From assembly GCF_019623905.1 (NCBI RefSeq), contig NZ_CP069370.1:2356001-2420000 (forward strand): a DNA stretch of 64,000 nt, written 5' to 3'. Of the stretch, positions 45,222 through 53,740 are shown piece by piece. The DNA comes from Neotabrizicola shimadae. Lineage in GTDB: Bacteria > Pseudomonadota > Alphaproteobacteria > Rhodobacterales > Rhodobacteraceae. A model generated the notes under the pieces. That model saw nothing but the letters and a program-made list of their open reading frames with translations, was not told the DNA's origin and made no database searches. The position numbers and the translations under genes are program-made. Position 1 is the stretch's first letter. Each line of letters starts with the position of its first letter.

Positions 45222-46892
45222 ATGGCCGACGCAGCCATTCATGGCCACGACCATGACCATCGGGGGTTCTTTACCCGCTGGTTCATGTCGACGAACCACA
45301 AGGACATCGGGATCCTCTACCTGTTCACAGGTGGGATCGTGGGTCTGATCTCGGTCATCTTCACCGTGTACATGCGGATGGAGCTGATGGAACCGGGCGT
45401 GCAGTACATGTGCGCGGAAGGCATGCGCCTGACCGCTGCCACGGTGGAAACCTGCACCCCCAACGGACATCTCTGGAACGTGACGGTAACCGCGCACGGC
45501 ATCCTGATGATGTTCTTCGTGGTGATCCCCGCGCTGTTCGGCGGCTTCGGCAACTACTTCATGCCGTTGCAGATCGGCGCGCCGGACATGGCGTTCCCCC
45601 GCATGAACAACCTCAGCTACTGGCTCTACGTCGCGGGCACCTGCCTTGCCGTGGCTTCGGTGTTCTCGCCGGGCGGCAACAGTCAGCTCGGCTCCGGCGT
45701 GGGCTGGGTGTTGTATCCGCCGCTGTCGACCGCTGAAGGCGGTTACTCGATGGACCTGGCGATCTTCGCCGTTCACCTGTCGGGCGCATCTTCGATCCTT
45801 GGCGCGATCAACATGATCACGACCTTCCTGAACATGCGCGCGCCCGGCATGACGATGCACAAGGTTCCGCTGTTTGCCTGGTCGATCTTCGTGACGGCAT
45901 GGCTTGTCCTTCTGGCGCTGCCGGTTCTGGCCGGTGCCATCACCATGCTGCTGACCGACCGCAACTTCGGCACGACCTTCTTCCAGCCCTCGGGTGGTGG
46001 CGACCCGATCCTGTACCAGCACATCCTGTGGTTCTTTGGCCACCCGGAAGTCTACATCATCGTACTGCCCGCTTTCGGCATCATCAGCCAAGTGATTGCA
46101 ACCTTCTCGCGCAAGCCGATCTTCGGCTACCTGCCGATGGTCTATGCGATGGTCGCCATCGGCGTGCTCGGCTTCGTGGTCTGGGCGCACCACATGTACA
46201 CCGTCGGCATGTCGCTGACCCAGCAGTCCTATTTCATGCTGGCAACCATGGTCATCGCGGTGCCGACCGGCATCAAGGTGTTCTCGTGGATCGCGACCAT
46301 GTGGGGCGGCTCGATCGAATTCAAGACGCCCATGCTATGGGCCTTTGGCTTCCTGTTCCTGTTTACCGTGGGCGGCGTGACCGGCATCGTGCTCAGCCAG
46401 GCCGCCGTGGACCGCGCCTATCATGACACCTACTACGTCGTCGCGCACTTCCACTACGTGATGTCGCTTGGCGCAGTGTTCGGCATCTTCGCGGGCATCT
46501 ACTACTGGATCGGTAAAATGTCGGGCCGGCAGTATCCTGAATGGGCCGGCAAGCTGCACTTCTGGGCGATGTTCATCGGCGCCAACCTGACGTTCTTCCC
46601 GCAGCACTTCCTGGGTCGCCAGGGGATGCCGCGCCGCTACATCGACTATCCGGAGGCCTTTGCCTACTGGAACCACCTGTCCTCCATTGGCGCCTTTATC
46701 TCCTTCGCGTCCTTCGTGTTCTTCATTGGCGTCGTGTTCTACACTCTGTTCGCGGGCAAGCGCGTCACCGAGAACAACTACTGGAACGAGTACGCAGACA
46801 CGCTGGAATGGACCCTGTCCTGCCCGCCGCCGGAGCATACCTTCGAAACGCTGCCGAAGCAGTCGGACTGGGACAAGCAACACGCCCATTGA
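45222..46892 (+). CDS. ctaD: Cytochrome c oxidase (aa3-type) subunit I
   Basis: 556 residues, 12 membrane helices. Carries low-spin heme a, heme a3 and CuB. Ligand motifs: the CuB histidine with cross-linked tyrosine in [17 protein letters not shown] (two more CuB histidines) and [12 protein letters not shown] (heme a3 and a histidines). The early [12 protein letters not shown] is the subunit I hallmark. It reduces O2 to water and pumps protons. GGGAG precedes ATG 45222. Subunits II and III are not here, as is usual in Rhodobacter. An FNR-type box lies upstream and a terminator follows. Confidence 0.97.
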   Translation: MADAAIHGHDHDHRGFFTRWFMSTNHKDIGILYLFTGGIVGLISVIFTVYMRMELMEPGVQYMCAEGMRLTAATVETCTPNGHLWNVTVTAHGILMMFFVVIPALFGGFGNYFMPLQIGAPDMAFPRMNNLSYWLYVAGTCLAVASVFSPGGNSQLGSGVGWVLYPPLSTAEGGYSMDLAIFAVHLSGASSILGAINMITTFLNMRAPGMTMHKVPLFAWSIFVTAWLVLLALPVLAGAITMLLTDRNFGTTFFQPSGGGDPILYQHILWFFGHPEVYIIVLPAFGIISQVIATFSRKPIFGYLPMVYAMVAIGVLGFVVWAHHMYTVGMSLTQQSYFMLATMVIAVPTGIKVFSWIATMWGGSIEFKTPMLWAFGFLFLFTVGGVTGIVLSQAAVDRAYHDTYYVVAHFHYVMSLGAVFGIFAGIYYWIGKMSGRQYPEWAGKLHFWAMFIGANLTFFPQHFLGRQGMPRRYIDYPEAFAYWNHLSSIGAFISFASFVFFIGVVFYTLFAGKRVTENNYWNEYADTLEWTLSCPPPEHTFETLPKQSDWDKQHAH

Positions 46893-46912
46893 CCAAGGGC
46901 ACTCAACCGAAT

Positions 46913-46938
46913 GAAGGCCTCGGGAAACCGGGGCCTTC
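46913..46938 (+). terminator. Terminator of ctaD with GAAA tetraloop
   Basis: Eleven-bp stem GAAGGCCTCGG/CCGGGGCCTTC (one U-G pair) closed by GAAA, 20 bp past the stop, followed by TTC. It runs up to the start region of the sulfotransferase gene. Confidence 0.8.
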
Positions 46939-46956
46939 TTCATGAAGAGACGAGCC

Positions 46957-47685
46957 ATGACCCCGGCCCGCACCTTGATTGTCTGCACCACCCCCCGTTC
47001 CGGAAGCACGTTGCTCTGCGCGCTCCTGGCATCGTCGGGCGTTGGAGGGCGGCCCGAGTCCTGGTACCGGGCCGAGGATCGTTCAGAGTACGAAGCCGAC
47101 TGGGGTGTTCCGCCGGGCGACCATCTCGCCTTCCTCAAGAGCGCAATCAAGGCGGGCTCTGACGAGAGTGGCACGTTCGGGCTTCGCCTGCAGGCCGCCT
47201 CCCTTTCGCCCGCTCTTGCCGAGTTGCGTGCCAGTTTTGGCAACCTGCCGGACCGCGACCTGCTGAAGCATGCCTTCGGCCCTTGCACATTCATCTACAT
47301 CCGGCGGAACGACGACGTGGCTCAGGCCGTGTCGCGCCTGAAGGCCGAGGTCAGCCAGGTCTGGCATCTGGACGGCACGGAACCCCCGCCACGCGGGGAG
47401 CCCGCCTATGACGCGGCCCGGCTGGACGAATTTCGGCTGGAGGCGGCCGAGGGGAACTCTGCATGGGAAGCCTGGTTCGCTGCACAGGGGATCGCCCCGA
47501 TCCGGTTGGTCTATGAGGCGTTTGTCACCGATCCGGCCGGACAGGTGCGAACGCTCCTCACGCGGTCAGGCCTGCCGCCGCATCCGGACAGACAAATCAC
47601 GGCGACCAACCGAAAAATGGCTGATTCATCAAGCGAAGCCTGGGCTTCCCGCTACAGGCGCGAGCGTGGACTTCAATCGACATAG
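46957..47685 (+). CDS. Stf0-type sulfotransferase
   Basis: 242 residues, cytosolic. The PAPS 5'-phosphosulfate loop reads CTTPRSGSTLLCALL (about 8-22), and the 3'-phosphate-binding region includes FIYIRRNDDVAQAVS. The pattern matches Stf0 trehalose 2-sulfotransferase and NodH-like enzymes, which sulfate sugars or glycolipids. The acceptor here is unknown. Start at ATG 46957 behind AGAGACGAGCC; ATG 46942 lies at the foot of the ctaD terminator. It ends 10 bp before the DUF2244 gene. Confidence 0.85.
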   Translation: MTPARTLIVCTTPRSGSTLLCALLASSGVGGRPESWYRAEDRSEYEADWGVPPGDHLAFLKSAIKAGSDESGTFGLRLQAASLSPALAELRASFGNLPDRDLLKHAFGPCTFIYIRRNDDVAQAVSRLKAEVSQVWHLDGTEPPPRGEPAYDAARLDEFRLEAAEGNSAWEAWFAAQGIAPIRLVYEAFVTDPAGQVRTLLTRSGLPPHPDRQITATNRKMADSSSEAWASRYRRERGLQST

Positions 47686-47695
47686 GCACAGCCGA

Positions 47696-48196
47696 ATGCC
47701 CTATGAATGGCAGAAGGAACTTTCGGATGGCGCACGGCTGCACCTCTGGCCGCATCGCTCCCTCACGCAGCGCGGTTTCGTCGGCTTCTTCGCGATCACC
47801 TTCGGCCTGATCACCCTGCCGGCCCTGGCCGTCCTCGGTTCTCCCGTGCTCTGGGGACTCCTGCCCTTCTTCCTCGTGACCCTGGCAGGCATCTGGTACG
47901 CCATTCGTCGGAACCAGCGCGACACGGAAATCATCGAAGACCTGGTCCTGCGCGGCGATGCAGTCACGCTTACACGACACGGCCCGCGCGGGCGGCGGCA
48001 GGACTGGCGAGCCAACCCGCATTGGGTAAGGGTCATGCTGCACCGGTCAGGCGGGCCTGTGCCGAACTACGTGACGATGAAGGGTGAAGGCCGCGAGGTC
48101 GAAATCGGTGCCTTCCTGAGCGAAGATGAACGCATTGCCCTGCATGGAGAGCTTGCCGAAGCCCTGACCCGTATCAGGCAATCAAGCGCACATTGA
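47696..48196 (+). CDS. DUF2244 membrane protein
   Basis: 166 residues: a short N-terminal strand region, two membrane helices (about 25-65: GFVGFFAITFGLITLP and ALLPFFLV-type stretch) and a C-terminal soluble domain with ANPHWVRVMLH and EIGAFLSEDERIAL. DUF2244 genes sit near cytochrome oxidase genes in many Alphaproteobacteria, which suggests an accessory role, unproven. Here it is separated from ctaD by the sulfotransferase gene, with which it is probably co-transcribed. Confidence 0.85.
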   Translation: MPYEWQKELSDGARLHLWPHRSLTQRGFVGFFAITFGLITLPALAVLGSPVLWGLLPFFLVTLAGIWYAIRRNQRDTEIIEDLVLRGDAVTLTRHGPRGRRQDWRANPHWVRVMLHRSGGPVPNYVTMKGEGREVEIGAFLSEDERIALHGELAEALTRIRQSSAH

Positions 48197-48243
48197 GGAA
48201 TCTGACCCGCACTCCTCGCGGGCCGGGCAAAGACGGGCAGGCT

Positions 48244-48699
48244 TCAGACCAGACGCGCCTTTATCGCCGTGCCCGCAGCCGCAAAATCCATCTGACCAGT
48301 ATAGCGCCCCTTCAGCGCCGCCATGACCCGCCCCATGTCTCGAATGCCGCTGGCGCCGGTTTCAGCAATTGCGGCCTCGATTGCGGCTTGCACCTCATCA
48401 GCGGTCAACTGGCGAGGCAGAAACTCTTCGATGACGCGGATCTCGTTCAGTTCCTTTTCCGCCAGTTCCAGCCGGCCGCCCTCTTCATAGGCCCGGGCGC
48501 TCTCCTGGCGCTGCTTGACCATCTTGCCCAAGATCGCCGTGAGGTCCGCGTCGGTCAGTTCCCCTGCCCCTTCGCCTCGGGCGGCGATCTCCCGGTCCTT
48601 GATGGCGGCGTTGATCAGTCGCAGTGCGGAAAGCCGGTCGGCTTCCCGCGCCTTCATCGCGTCCTTCAATTCGGCCTGAAGCCGGTCACGCAACGCCAT
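48244..48699 (-). CDS. yqeY: GatB/YqeY domain protein
   Basis: 151 residues, all-helical. RLSALRLINAAIKDREIA, ILGKMVKQRQESARAYEEGGR and EIRVIEEFLPRQLT are the standard YqeY sequence, related to the C-terminal tRNA-binding part of the GatB amidotransferase subunit. A free-standing tRNA-related role is presumed. AAGGGGA lies before ATG 48699. Divergent from carA, a very common alphaproteobacterial arrangement. Confidence 0.93.
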   Translation of the reverse strand: MALRDRLQAELKDAMKAREADRLSALRLINAAIKDREIAARGEGAGELTDADLTAILGKMVKQRQESARAYEEGGRLELAEKELNEIRVIEEFLPRQLTADEVQAAIEAAIAETGASGIRDMGRVMAALKGRYTGQMDFAAAGTAIKARLV

Positions 48700-48873
48700 C
48701 GCTGTCCCCTTCGCGCCTTGCAGTCGCAGCATAGCGCGGCAATGCCCAAAGGACAACCAGCCATCACGGCGGCAAGCCACTGGTAACAAAGGAAATTCTG
48801 TTTGAGCTGAGACCTTGACCCTGTCACCGGCGATCTTTAGGTTCCGCGCAATTTGCCCAATGGAGAGTCGCAG

Positions 48874-50049
48874 ATGCCGAGCCGCGCCACGAGCCAGCCG
48901 AAACCGACCGCCTGCCTTGCGCTCGCCGACGGCACTCTGTTCTACGGTCACGGCTTCGGCGCAGTCGGCCAGACGGTCGCTGAACTGGTCTTCAACACCG
49001 CGATGACCGGCTATCAGGAGATCATGACCGATCCCTCCTATGCGGGTCAGGTCGTGACCTTCACCTTCCCCCATGTCGGAAATGTTGGCGTCACGCCAGA
49101 AGACGACGAGACCGGCGAACCGGTGGCAGCCGGCATGGTGGTAAAGTGGGATCCAACAGAGCCGTCCAACTGGCGCGCAACTGGTGATCTGGTGTCGTGG
49201 CTGGAAAAGAAGGGCCGCATCGGAATTGGCGGCATCGACACTCGACGACTGACTCGCGCGATCCGCCAGCAGGGCGCCCCGCATGTGGCATTGGCGCATG
49301 ATCCGGAAGGGCGCTTTGATCTCGAAGCTCTGGTCGCCAAGGCGCGCGCCTGGAAAGGGCTCGTCGGTCTGGACCTCGCAAAGGACGTCACGTGCGCACA
49401 AAGCTATCGGTGGGATGAAAAGCGGTGGGCCTGGCCGGAAGGCTATGCCCGGCGCGAAGGGCCCGGTCTTCGAGTGGTTGCCGTGGACTACGGCGCCAAG
49501 CGGAACATCCTGCGCTGTCTCGTCAGTGCCGGATGTGAGGTTACTGTGCTTCCGGCTACAGCCACGGCAGAGGACGTGCTCGCACTGAATCCGGAAGGCG
49601 TCTTCCTGTCGAATGGCCCCGGCGATCCTGCGGCCACCGGGGAATATGCCGTGCCGATGATCCGCGGCGTGCTGGAACGTGATCTGCCGCTCTTCGGCAT
49701 CTGCCTCGGCCATCAGATGCTGGCGCTCGCCTTGGGCGGCAAGACGGTGAAGATGAACCACGGCCACCACGGCGCCAACCATCCGGTGAAGGATCTGACC
49801 ACGGGCAAGGTCGAGATCACGTCGATGAACCACGGCTTCACCGTGGACAGCCAGACCTTGCCGACAGGCGTCAGCGAGACGCATGTCAGCCTTTTCGATG
49901 GGTCGAACTGCGGAATCGCTGTGGACGGCAAGCCGATCTTTTCGGTGCAGTACCACCCCGAGGCTTCGCCTGGGCCGCAGGACAGCTACTATTTGTTCGA
50001 TCGCTTTGCCGCCGCCATGCAGGCCCGTCGGGCCGCCCAGGGAAGTTAA
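48874..50049 (+). CDS. carA: Carbamoyl-phosphate synthase small subunit
   Basis: Glutamine amidotransferase subunit that feeds ammonia to CarB for arginine and pyrimidine synthesis. 391 residues. The catalytic triad cysteine is in FGICLGHQMLAL, with His/Glu in YHPEASPGPQD. The oxyanion region FLSNGPGDPAAT is intact. Start ATG 48874 behind GGAGAG. TTGACC at 48815-48820 may be its -35. carB is not adjacent. The stop codon lies within a CtrA-type box that serves the next gene. Confidence 0.97.
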   Translation: MPSRATSQPKPTACLALADGTLFYGHGFGAVGQTVAELVFNTAMTGYQEIMTDPSYAGQVVTFTFPHVGNVGVTPEDDETGEPVAAGMVVKWDPTEPSNWRATGDLVSWLEKKGRIGIGGIDTRRLTRAIRQQGAPHVALAHDPEGRFDLEALVAKARAWKGLVGLDLAKDVTCAQSYRWDEKRWAWPEGYARREGPGLRVVAVDYGAKRNILRCLVSAGCEVTVLPATATAEDVLALNPEGVFLSNGPGDPAATGEYAVPMIRGVLERDLPLFGICLGHQMLALALGGKTVKMNHGHHGANHPVKDLTTGKVEITSMNHGFTVDSQTLPTGVSETHVSLFDGSNCGIAVDGKPIFSVQYHPEASPGPQDSYYLFDRFAAAMQARRAAQGS

Positions 50050-50060
50050 CCGGCCATTAA
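50046..50060 (+). promoter_or_regulatory. CtrA-type box TTAA-N7-TTAA before the glycosyltransferase
   Basis: TTAA (50046-50049), CCGGCCA, TTAA (50057-50060): the full CtrA recognition pattern, overlapping the carA stop and 43 bp before the glycosyltransferase ATG. Placement suits direct control of that gene. Confidence 0.65.
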
Positions 50061-50102
50061 TGCTATTCGAGCCACTCTCCTGACACTGCGGCAGGAGGGG
50101 AA

Positions 50103-51935
50103 ATGGCGCGCGGGTCGGCTCGAAAGGCAGAGGGGGGCGCCCGACCGGCACGTCGGGCACTATCGCGATTTCTGCTGGAAGAGGGGATCGTCTCTTCGGA
50201 TGTGCTGATCGCCGCCCTTGCGTTGCGCCACCGCATGGGCGGTCGCCTTGAAGCGCGCATCGCCGGTCGAACGAACGACCGGGATCGGCTGGCGCGCGGA
50301 CTGGCGCGGTATCATGGACTTTCACTGCTGGATCCGTTGCGCGATCCGCCGCTCCCGGGCCTCGTGGACATGGTGGATCCGGCATTCTGCCTGCGCGAGG
50401 CGCTCCTGCCCTGGCGTCGGCTTGGCGCGGCGACCATGGTCCTCACGGCACGCCCCGAAGAATTCGAGAACCACCGCCCGATGCTGGAGCGGACCTATGG
50501 CCCCGTGATCGCCGCCTATGCCGAACCGGAGGCTATCGAAGCGGCCCTGCTTGCCCTTTGCGGCCAGGAGCTTGCCCGCAGGGCGGAAGGCAGAGTGTCG
50601 CCCTCGCTGTCTTGCCGCCAATGGTCTCCCGCCAGGTATCGGCCCCTCTTCCTGCTGACCGGCATCGCCCTGTTGATCGCATGTGTCACTTGGCCGACCG
50701 TCCTTCTGACAGCCGTGACACTTGCGGTAACCTTCATGCTTGCCGCAGTGGTCGGCCTCAAGGCACTCGCCGCGGCTGCCGGCTTCCACAATGAACTCCC
50801 AACCTCGGCGGCGCTGCCGCCCTCCCAGTTCCCGATCGTCTCAATCCTTGTGGCGCTTCACCGCGAAGCCGACATTGCGCCGCGCCTCGTCGCCCGGCTA
50901 TCACGCTTGGAATATCCGCGCGACCGGCTGGAAGTTCTGCTGGTGGTCGAAGAGCATGACCGCCTGACGCGCGAGGCGCTTGCAGCCGCGGACCTGCCGG
51001 GTTGGATGCGCGTCGTCGCGGTTCCGCATGGCACAGTCAAGACCAAGCCCCGAGCGCTCAATCATGCATTGGACCAGTGTCGGGGAAGCATCGTCGGCGT
51101 CTATGACGCCGAGGACGCGCCCGATCCCGACCAGATCACCCGCGTTGTGCAGCGGTTTCACGCAAGCCCGGCAGAGACAGTCTGTTTGCAGGGAAGGCTG
51201 GATTTCTACAACCCGAAGACGAACGGCATCGCAAGGTGCTTTACCATGGAATACGCGTCCTGGTTCAGGCTCATTCTTCCGGGGTACGATCGTCTACGTC
51301 TTGCCGTACCGCTAGGTGGAACCACTCTGTTCTTTCGACGCGAAGCGCTGGCCGCCCTCGGCGGATGGGATGCCTGGAACGTGACAGAAGACGCGGACCT
51401 TGGGCTGCGCCTTGCCCGGCGCGGCTGGCGAACAGAGGTCATCGACACTGTGACCGAGGAAGAGGCCTGTTGCCGCGCCTTGCCGTGGGTCAGGCAACGC
51501 TCGCGCTGGATCAAGGGCTACATGATGACTTGGGGCGCGCACATGCGCGACCCGCAGCAGTTATGGCAAGACCTCGGACCATGGCGCTTCATCGGCGTTC
51601 AGATTCAGTTCCTTGGCTCGGCCACGCAGAACCTGTTCGCTCCAGTCCTGTGGAGCCTGTGGCCCATCGCTTTCGGCTACTGGCACCCGATCGTCGATGT
51701 GCTTCCGCACCCGTGGATCCTCGCCATGACAGCACTTTTCGTTTCGACTCAGGCCATCGACCTGACGATAGCGGCCATCGCACTACGCCGCAGCAGGCAC
51801 CCGTTCTCACCGATCTGGCTACCCGTCCTCATGTTCTATCACATGATGGCCGTCCCGGCCGCCTGGAAGGCGCTTTGGGAAGTGATGACAAGGCCATTCT
51901 ATTGGGACAAGACAACCCACGGCCTGTTTGGCTGA
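50103..51935 (+). CDS. Membrane glycosyltransferase family 2 with GspE/MshE-like N-terminal domain
   Basis: 610 residues. Residues about 15-155 resemble the N-terminal domain of GspE/MshE ATPases (LSRFLLEEGIVSSDVLIAAL, ARYHGLSLLDPL), which binds cyclic di-GMP in several proteins. Two membrane helices follow (about 180-225). The GT2 catalytic core has VSILVALHREADIA, the metal-binding YDAEDAPDPDQ, the base in NVTEDADLGLRLARRG, and RQRSRW (QxxRW) as in processive polysaccharide synthases. More helices close the C-terminus. It probably makes an exported polysaccharide. AGGAGGGGAA precedes the ATG. Confidence 0.85.
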   Translation: MARGSARKAEGGARPARRALSRFLLEEGIVSSDVLIAALALRHRMGGRLEARIAGRTNDRDRLARGLARYHGLSLLDPLRDPPLPGLVDMVDPAFCLREALLPWRRLGAATMVLTARPEEFENHRPMLERTYGPVIAAYAEPEAIEAALLALCGQELARRAEGRVSPSLSCRQWSPARYRPLFLLTGIALLIACVTWPTVLLTAVTLAVTFMLAAVVGLKALAAAAGFHNELPTSAALPPSQFPIVSILVALHREADIAPRLVARLSRLEYPRDRLEVLLVVEEHDRLTREALAAADLPGWMRVVAVPHGTVKTKPRALNHALDQCRGSIVGVYDAEDAPDPDQITRVVQRFHASPAETVCLQGRLDFYNPKTNGIARCFTMEYASWFRLILPGYDRLRLAVPLGGTTLFFRREALAALGGWDAWNVTEDADLGLRLARRGWRTEVIDTVTEEEACCRALPWVRQRSRWIKGYMMTWGAHMRDPQQLWQDLGPWRFIGVQIQFLGSATQNLFAPVLWSLWPIAFGYWHPIVDVLPHPWILAMTALFVSTQAIDLTIAAIALRRSRHPFSPIWLPVLMFYHMMAVPAAWKALWEVMTRPFYWDKTTHGLFG

Positions 51936-51938
51936 TCG

Positions 51939-52574
51939 TCAGCGTACGCGGATCTCACCCGCATCAACGCGAAGGCGGGTCTCGAAGGCCTTCGAGATAT
52001 GTGACTTCAACGCCTGATAGGCCGCCTCGCCGTCCCGCGCTTCTATGGCGCCGACGATCTGTTCGTGCTCCGCCATGGCCGCCTCGTCCCGACCCTCGGC
52101 TGCCAGAGAAGTCGTGGCCATCAGGGCCATCGAACGGTGCAGCAGGTCAAGCTGCTGCACAAGAAACCGGTTGTGGCTGGCCAGATGGATCTGTCGATGA
52201 AACCGCTTGTTTGCCCGGCTCAACAGGCGTGGATCGCCGCCCAGAAGCGCGTGGTCATCCTGAACCATCGACTTAAGGACCCGGACTTCCTCGTCCGTGG
52301 CGTGCCGCGCCGCAAGTCGCGCGGCAAGGCCTTCCAGTTCCGTCCGGACGGCATAGAGTTCGGCCAGCTGATTGTGATCCAGCGAGGCCACCATCAGACT
52401 GCGCCCGTCGCGCACCAGCATCGACTGGGTTTCCAGCCGCTGAAGCGCCTCGCGCACCGGCGTGCGGCTTACGCCCAGGCGCTCGGCCAGCTCCGACTCC
52501 ACCAGCCGGTCGCCCGGTTTGTAGACGCCAGCCTCGATCGCCTCGAGGATCAGGGTATAGGCGTCCTTTTGCAC
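51939..52574 (-). CDS. GntR family regulator, FCD (FadR-type) domain
   Basis: 211 residues from GTG 52574, which has AGAGGAG about 7 nt upstream. The winged helix (KPGDRLVESELAERLGVSRTPVREALQRLE, read in part) is textbook GntR. The helical FCD ligand domain shows the metal-binding pattern in ELYAVRTELEGLAARLAAR, NKRFHRQIHLASHN and EHEQIVGAIEARD. Ligands of this class are usually organic acids. Two direct GCATAC repeats lie 30 bp upstream. It is divergent from the HAD gene. Confidence 0.9.
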   Translation of the reverse strand: MQKDAYTLILEAIEAGVYKPGDRLVESELAERLGVSRTPVREALQRLETQSMLVRDGRSLMVASLDHNQLAELYAVRTELEGLAARLAARHATDEEVRVLKSMVQDDHALLGGDPRLLSRANKRFHRQIHLASHNRFLVQQLDLLHRSMALMATTSLAAEGRDEAAMAEHEQIVGAIEARDGEAAYQALKSHISKAFETRLRVDAGEIRVR

Positions 52575-52604
52575 CGGCTCACTCCTCTGGCTGGTTTCAC
52601 ATAG

Positions 52605-52620
52605 GCATACACTTGCATAC
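52605..52620. promoter_or_regulatory. Direct repeat GCATAC x2, possible GntR operator
   Basis: GCATAC at 52605-52610 and 52615-52620, 10 bp apart (one helical turn), in the 112-bp gap between the divergent GntR and HAD genes. Confidence 0.4.
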
Positions 52621-52686
52621 CGCCGATCCACAACCCGCACGATCCAGACGGCTTGCGGTCTGACAACGCCATGCCTAAGACAACTT

Positions 52687-53334
52687 ATGGTCGCCACACA
52701 GTTTTCCCACGTCCGCGCATGGGTCTTTGACCTGGACAACACGCTTTACCCGCCGACGACAGGCCTGTTTCCCCAGATTCAGGATCGGATGACCGGTTGG
52801 GTGATGAACAAGCTGCGCCTCGGCAAGCGCGAGGCGGATGCCCTGCGCCAAACATATTGGGCGCGCTATGGAACCACCCTGTCTGGGCTGATGCGCGAAC
52901 ATGGCATCGACCCCCTGCCATTTCTGGCTCATGTCCACGACATCGACTTCAGCGAACTCGCTCCCGACCCCAACCTCCGCAGCAGGATAGCCGACCTTCC
53001 GGGGCGACGGATCGTCTATACCAACGCCGATACAGCCTATGCCCACCGTGTTCTTGCCGGACGCGGTCTGGATGGGTTGTTCGACGCGGTCTATGGCGTC
53101 GAAGATGCAGAGTTCCTTCCAAAACCGGAACGGAAGGCTTTCGAAAGGATCTTTTCCCTCGATGGTCTGGACCCCACCGGCGCGGCAATGTTCGAAGACG
53201 ATCCGAAGAACCTGCTCGCGCCGCACGAGATGGGTATGAAGACGGTCCATGTCGCACCAGAGGCGCATGTGGCGCCGCATATCCACCACCATACCGACGA
53301 TCTCGCCGGATTCCTGGCTCGGTTGGCAGCCTGA
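52687..53334 (+). CDS. HAD family pyrimidine 5'-nucleotidase-like hydrolase
   Basis: 215 residues. HAD motif I is WVFDLDNTLYPP (the DxDxT site), motif II is in IVYTNADTAYAH, and motifs III/IV in FLPKPERKAFER and AMFEDDPKNLLAP. The cap is the short helical type of the SDT1/PHM8-like pyrimidine 5'-nucleotidases. It likely dephosphorylates nucleoside or sugar monophosphates. No Shine-Dalgarno is obvious before the first ATG. Divergent from the GntR gene, which may control it. Confidence 0.87.
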   Translation: MVATQFSHVRAWVFDLDNTLYPPTTGLFPQIQDRMTGWVMNKLRLGKREADALRQTYWARYGTTLSGLMREHGIDPLPFLAHVHDIDFSELAPDPNLRSRIADLPGRRIVYTNADTAYAHRVLAGRGLDGLFDAVYGVEDAEFLPKPERKAFERIFSLDGLDPTGAAMFEDDPKNLLAPHEMGMKTVHVAPEAHVAPHIHHHTDDLAGFLARLAA

Positions 53335-53357
53335 TTCTGCAGTGCGGCATTCTGCTG

Positions 53358-53377
53358 CATTTCCTGAATCGGAAATG
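53358..53377. promoter_or_regulatory. Perfect inverted repeat CATTTCC-N6-GGAAATG
   Basis: A 7-bp perfect dyad with 6-nt spacer, 23 bp after the HAD gene stop and 36 bp before the small membrane protein ATG. Could be an operator or a weak terminator; there is no U-run. Confidence 0.4.
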
Positions 53378-53412
53378 TACCTATGTGAATGAGGCAGAAA
53401 CAGGAGCACGCC

Positions 53413-53655
53413 ATGACCATGATTGCCGACGTCCGCCCCTCTCGAGCCTCGCGCGCCTTCTACGCAATTCCGGTAATCGGCTGGATTGCAAAGGACATCA
53501 GCCGCGGCGTGGAGAACGTGTTCTACGCCCTGATCATCGCCCTGACCCTCCTGGTTCTGGCAGTCAAGGTCTGGGGCGTCGTCGCAATCACCATGACGGC
53601 TCTCGCCCTTGTGCCCGTGATGTTCCTCTGGCTCATCGTGATCTCGCAGCCCTGA
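53413..53655 (+). CDS. Small two-helix membrane protein
   Basis: 80 residues, start ATG 53413 with AGGAG 7 nt upstream. A cytosolic N-terminal region (SRASRAFYAIPVIGWIAKD) precedes two membrane helices (about 42-58 and 60-77). No family is recognised. It stands alone between the HAD and UbiH-like genes, with a dyad in its promoter region. Confidence 0.65.
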   Translation: MTMIADVRPSRASRAFYAIPVIGWIAKDISRGVENVFYALIIALTLLVLAVKVWGVVAITMTALALVPVMFLWLIVISQP

Positions 53656-53740
53656 GCCGGGCGGACGCCCGCTTGGGGCGGAATGTCCCCTCGTCTTCGA
53701 CGCGCGCAGGCCTATGCTATGTGCCAAGAAGGAGAGTGAC

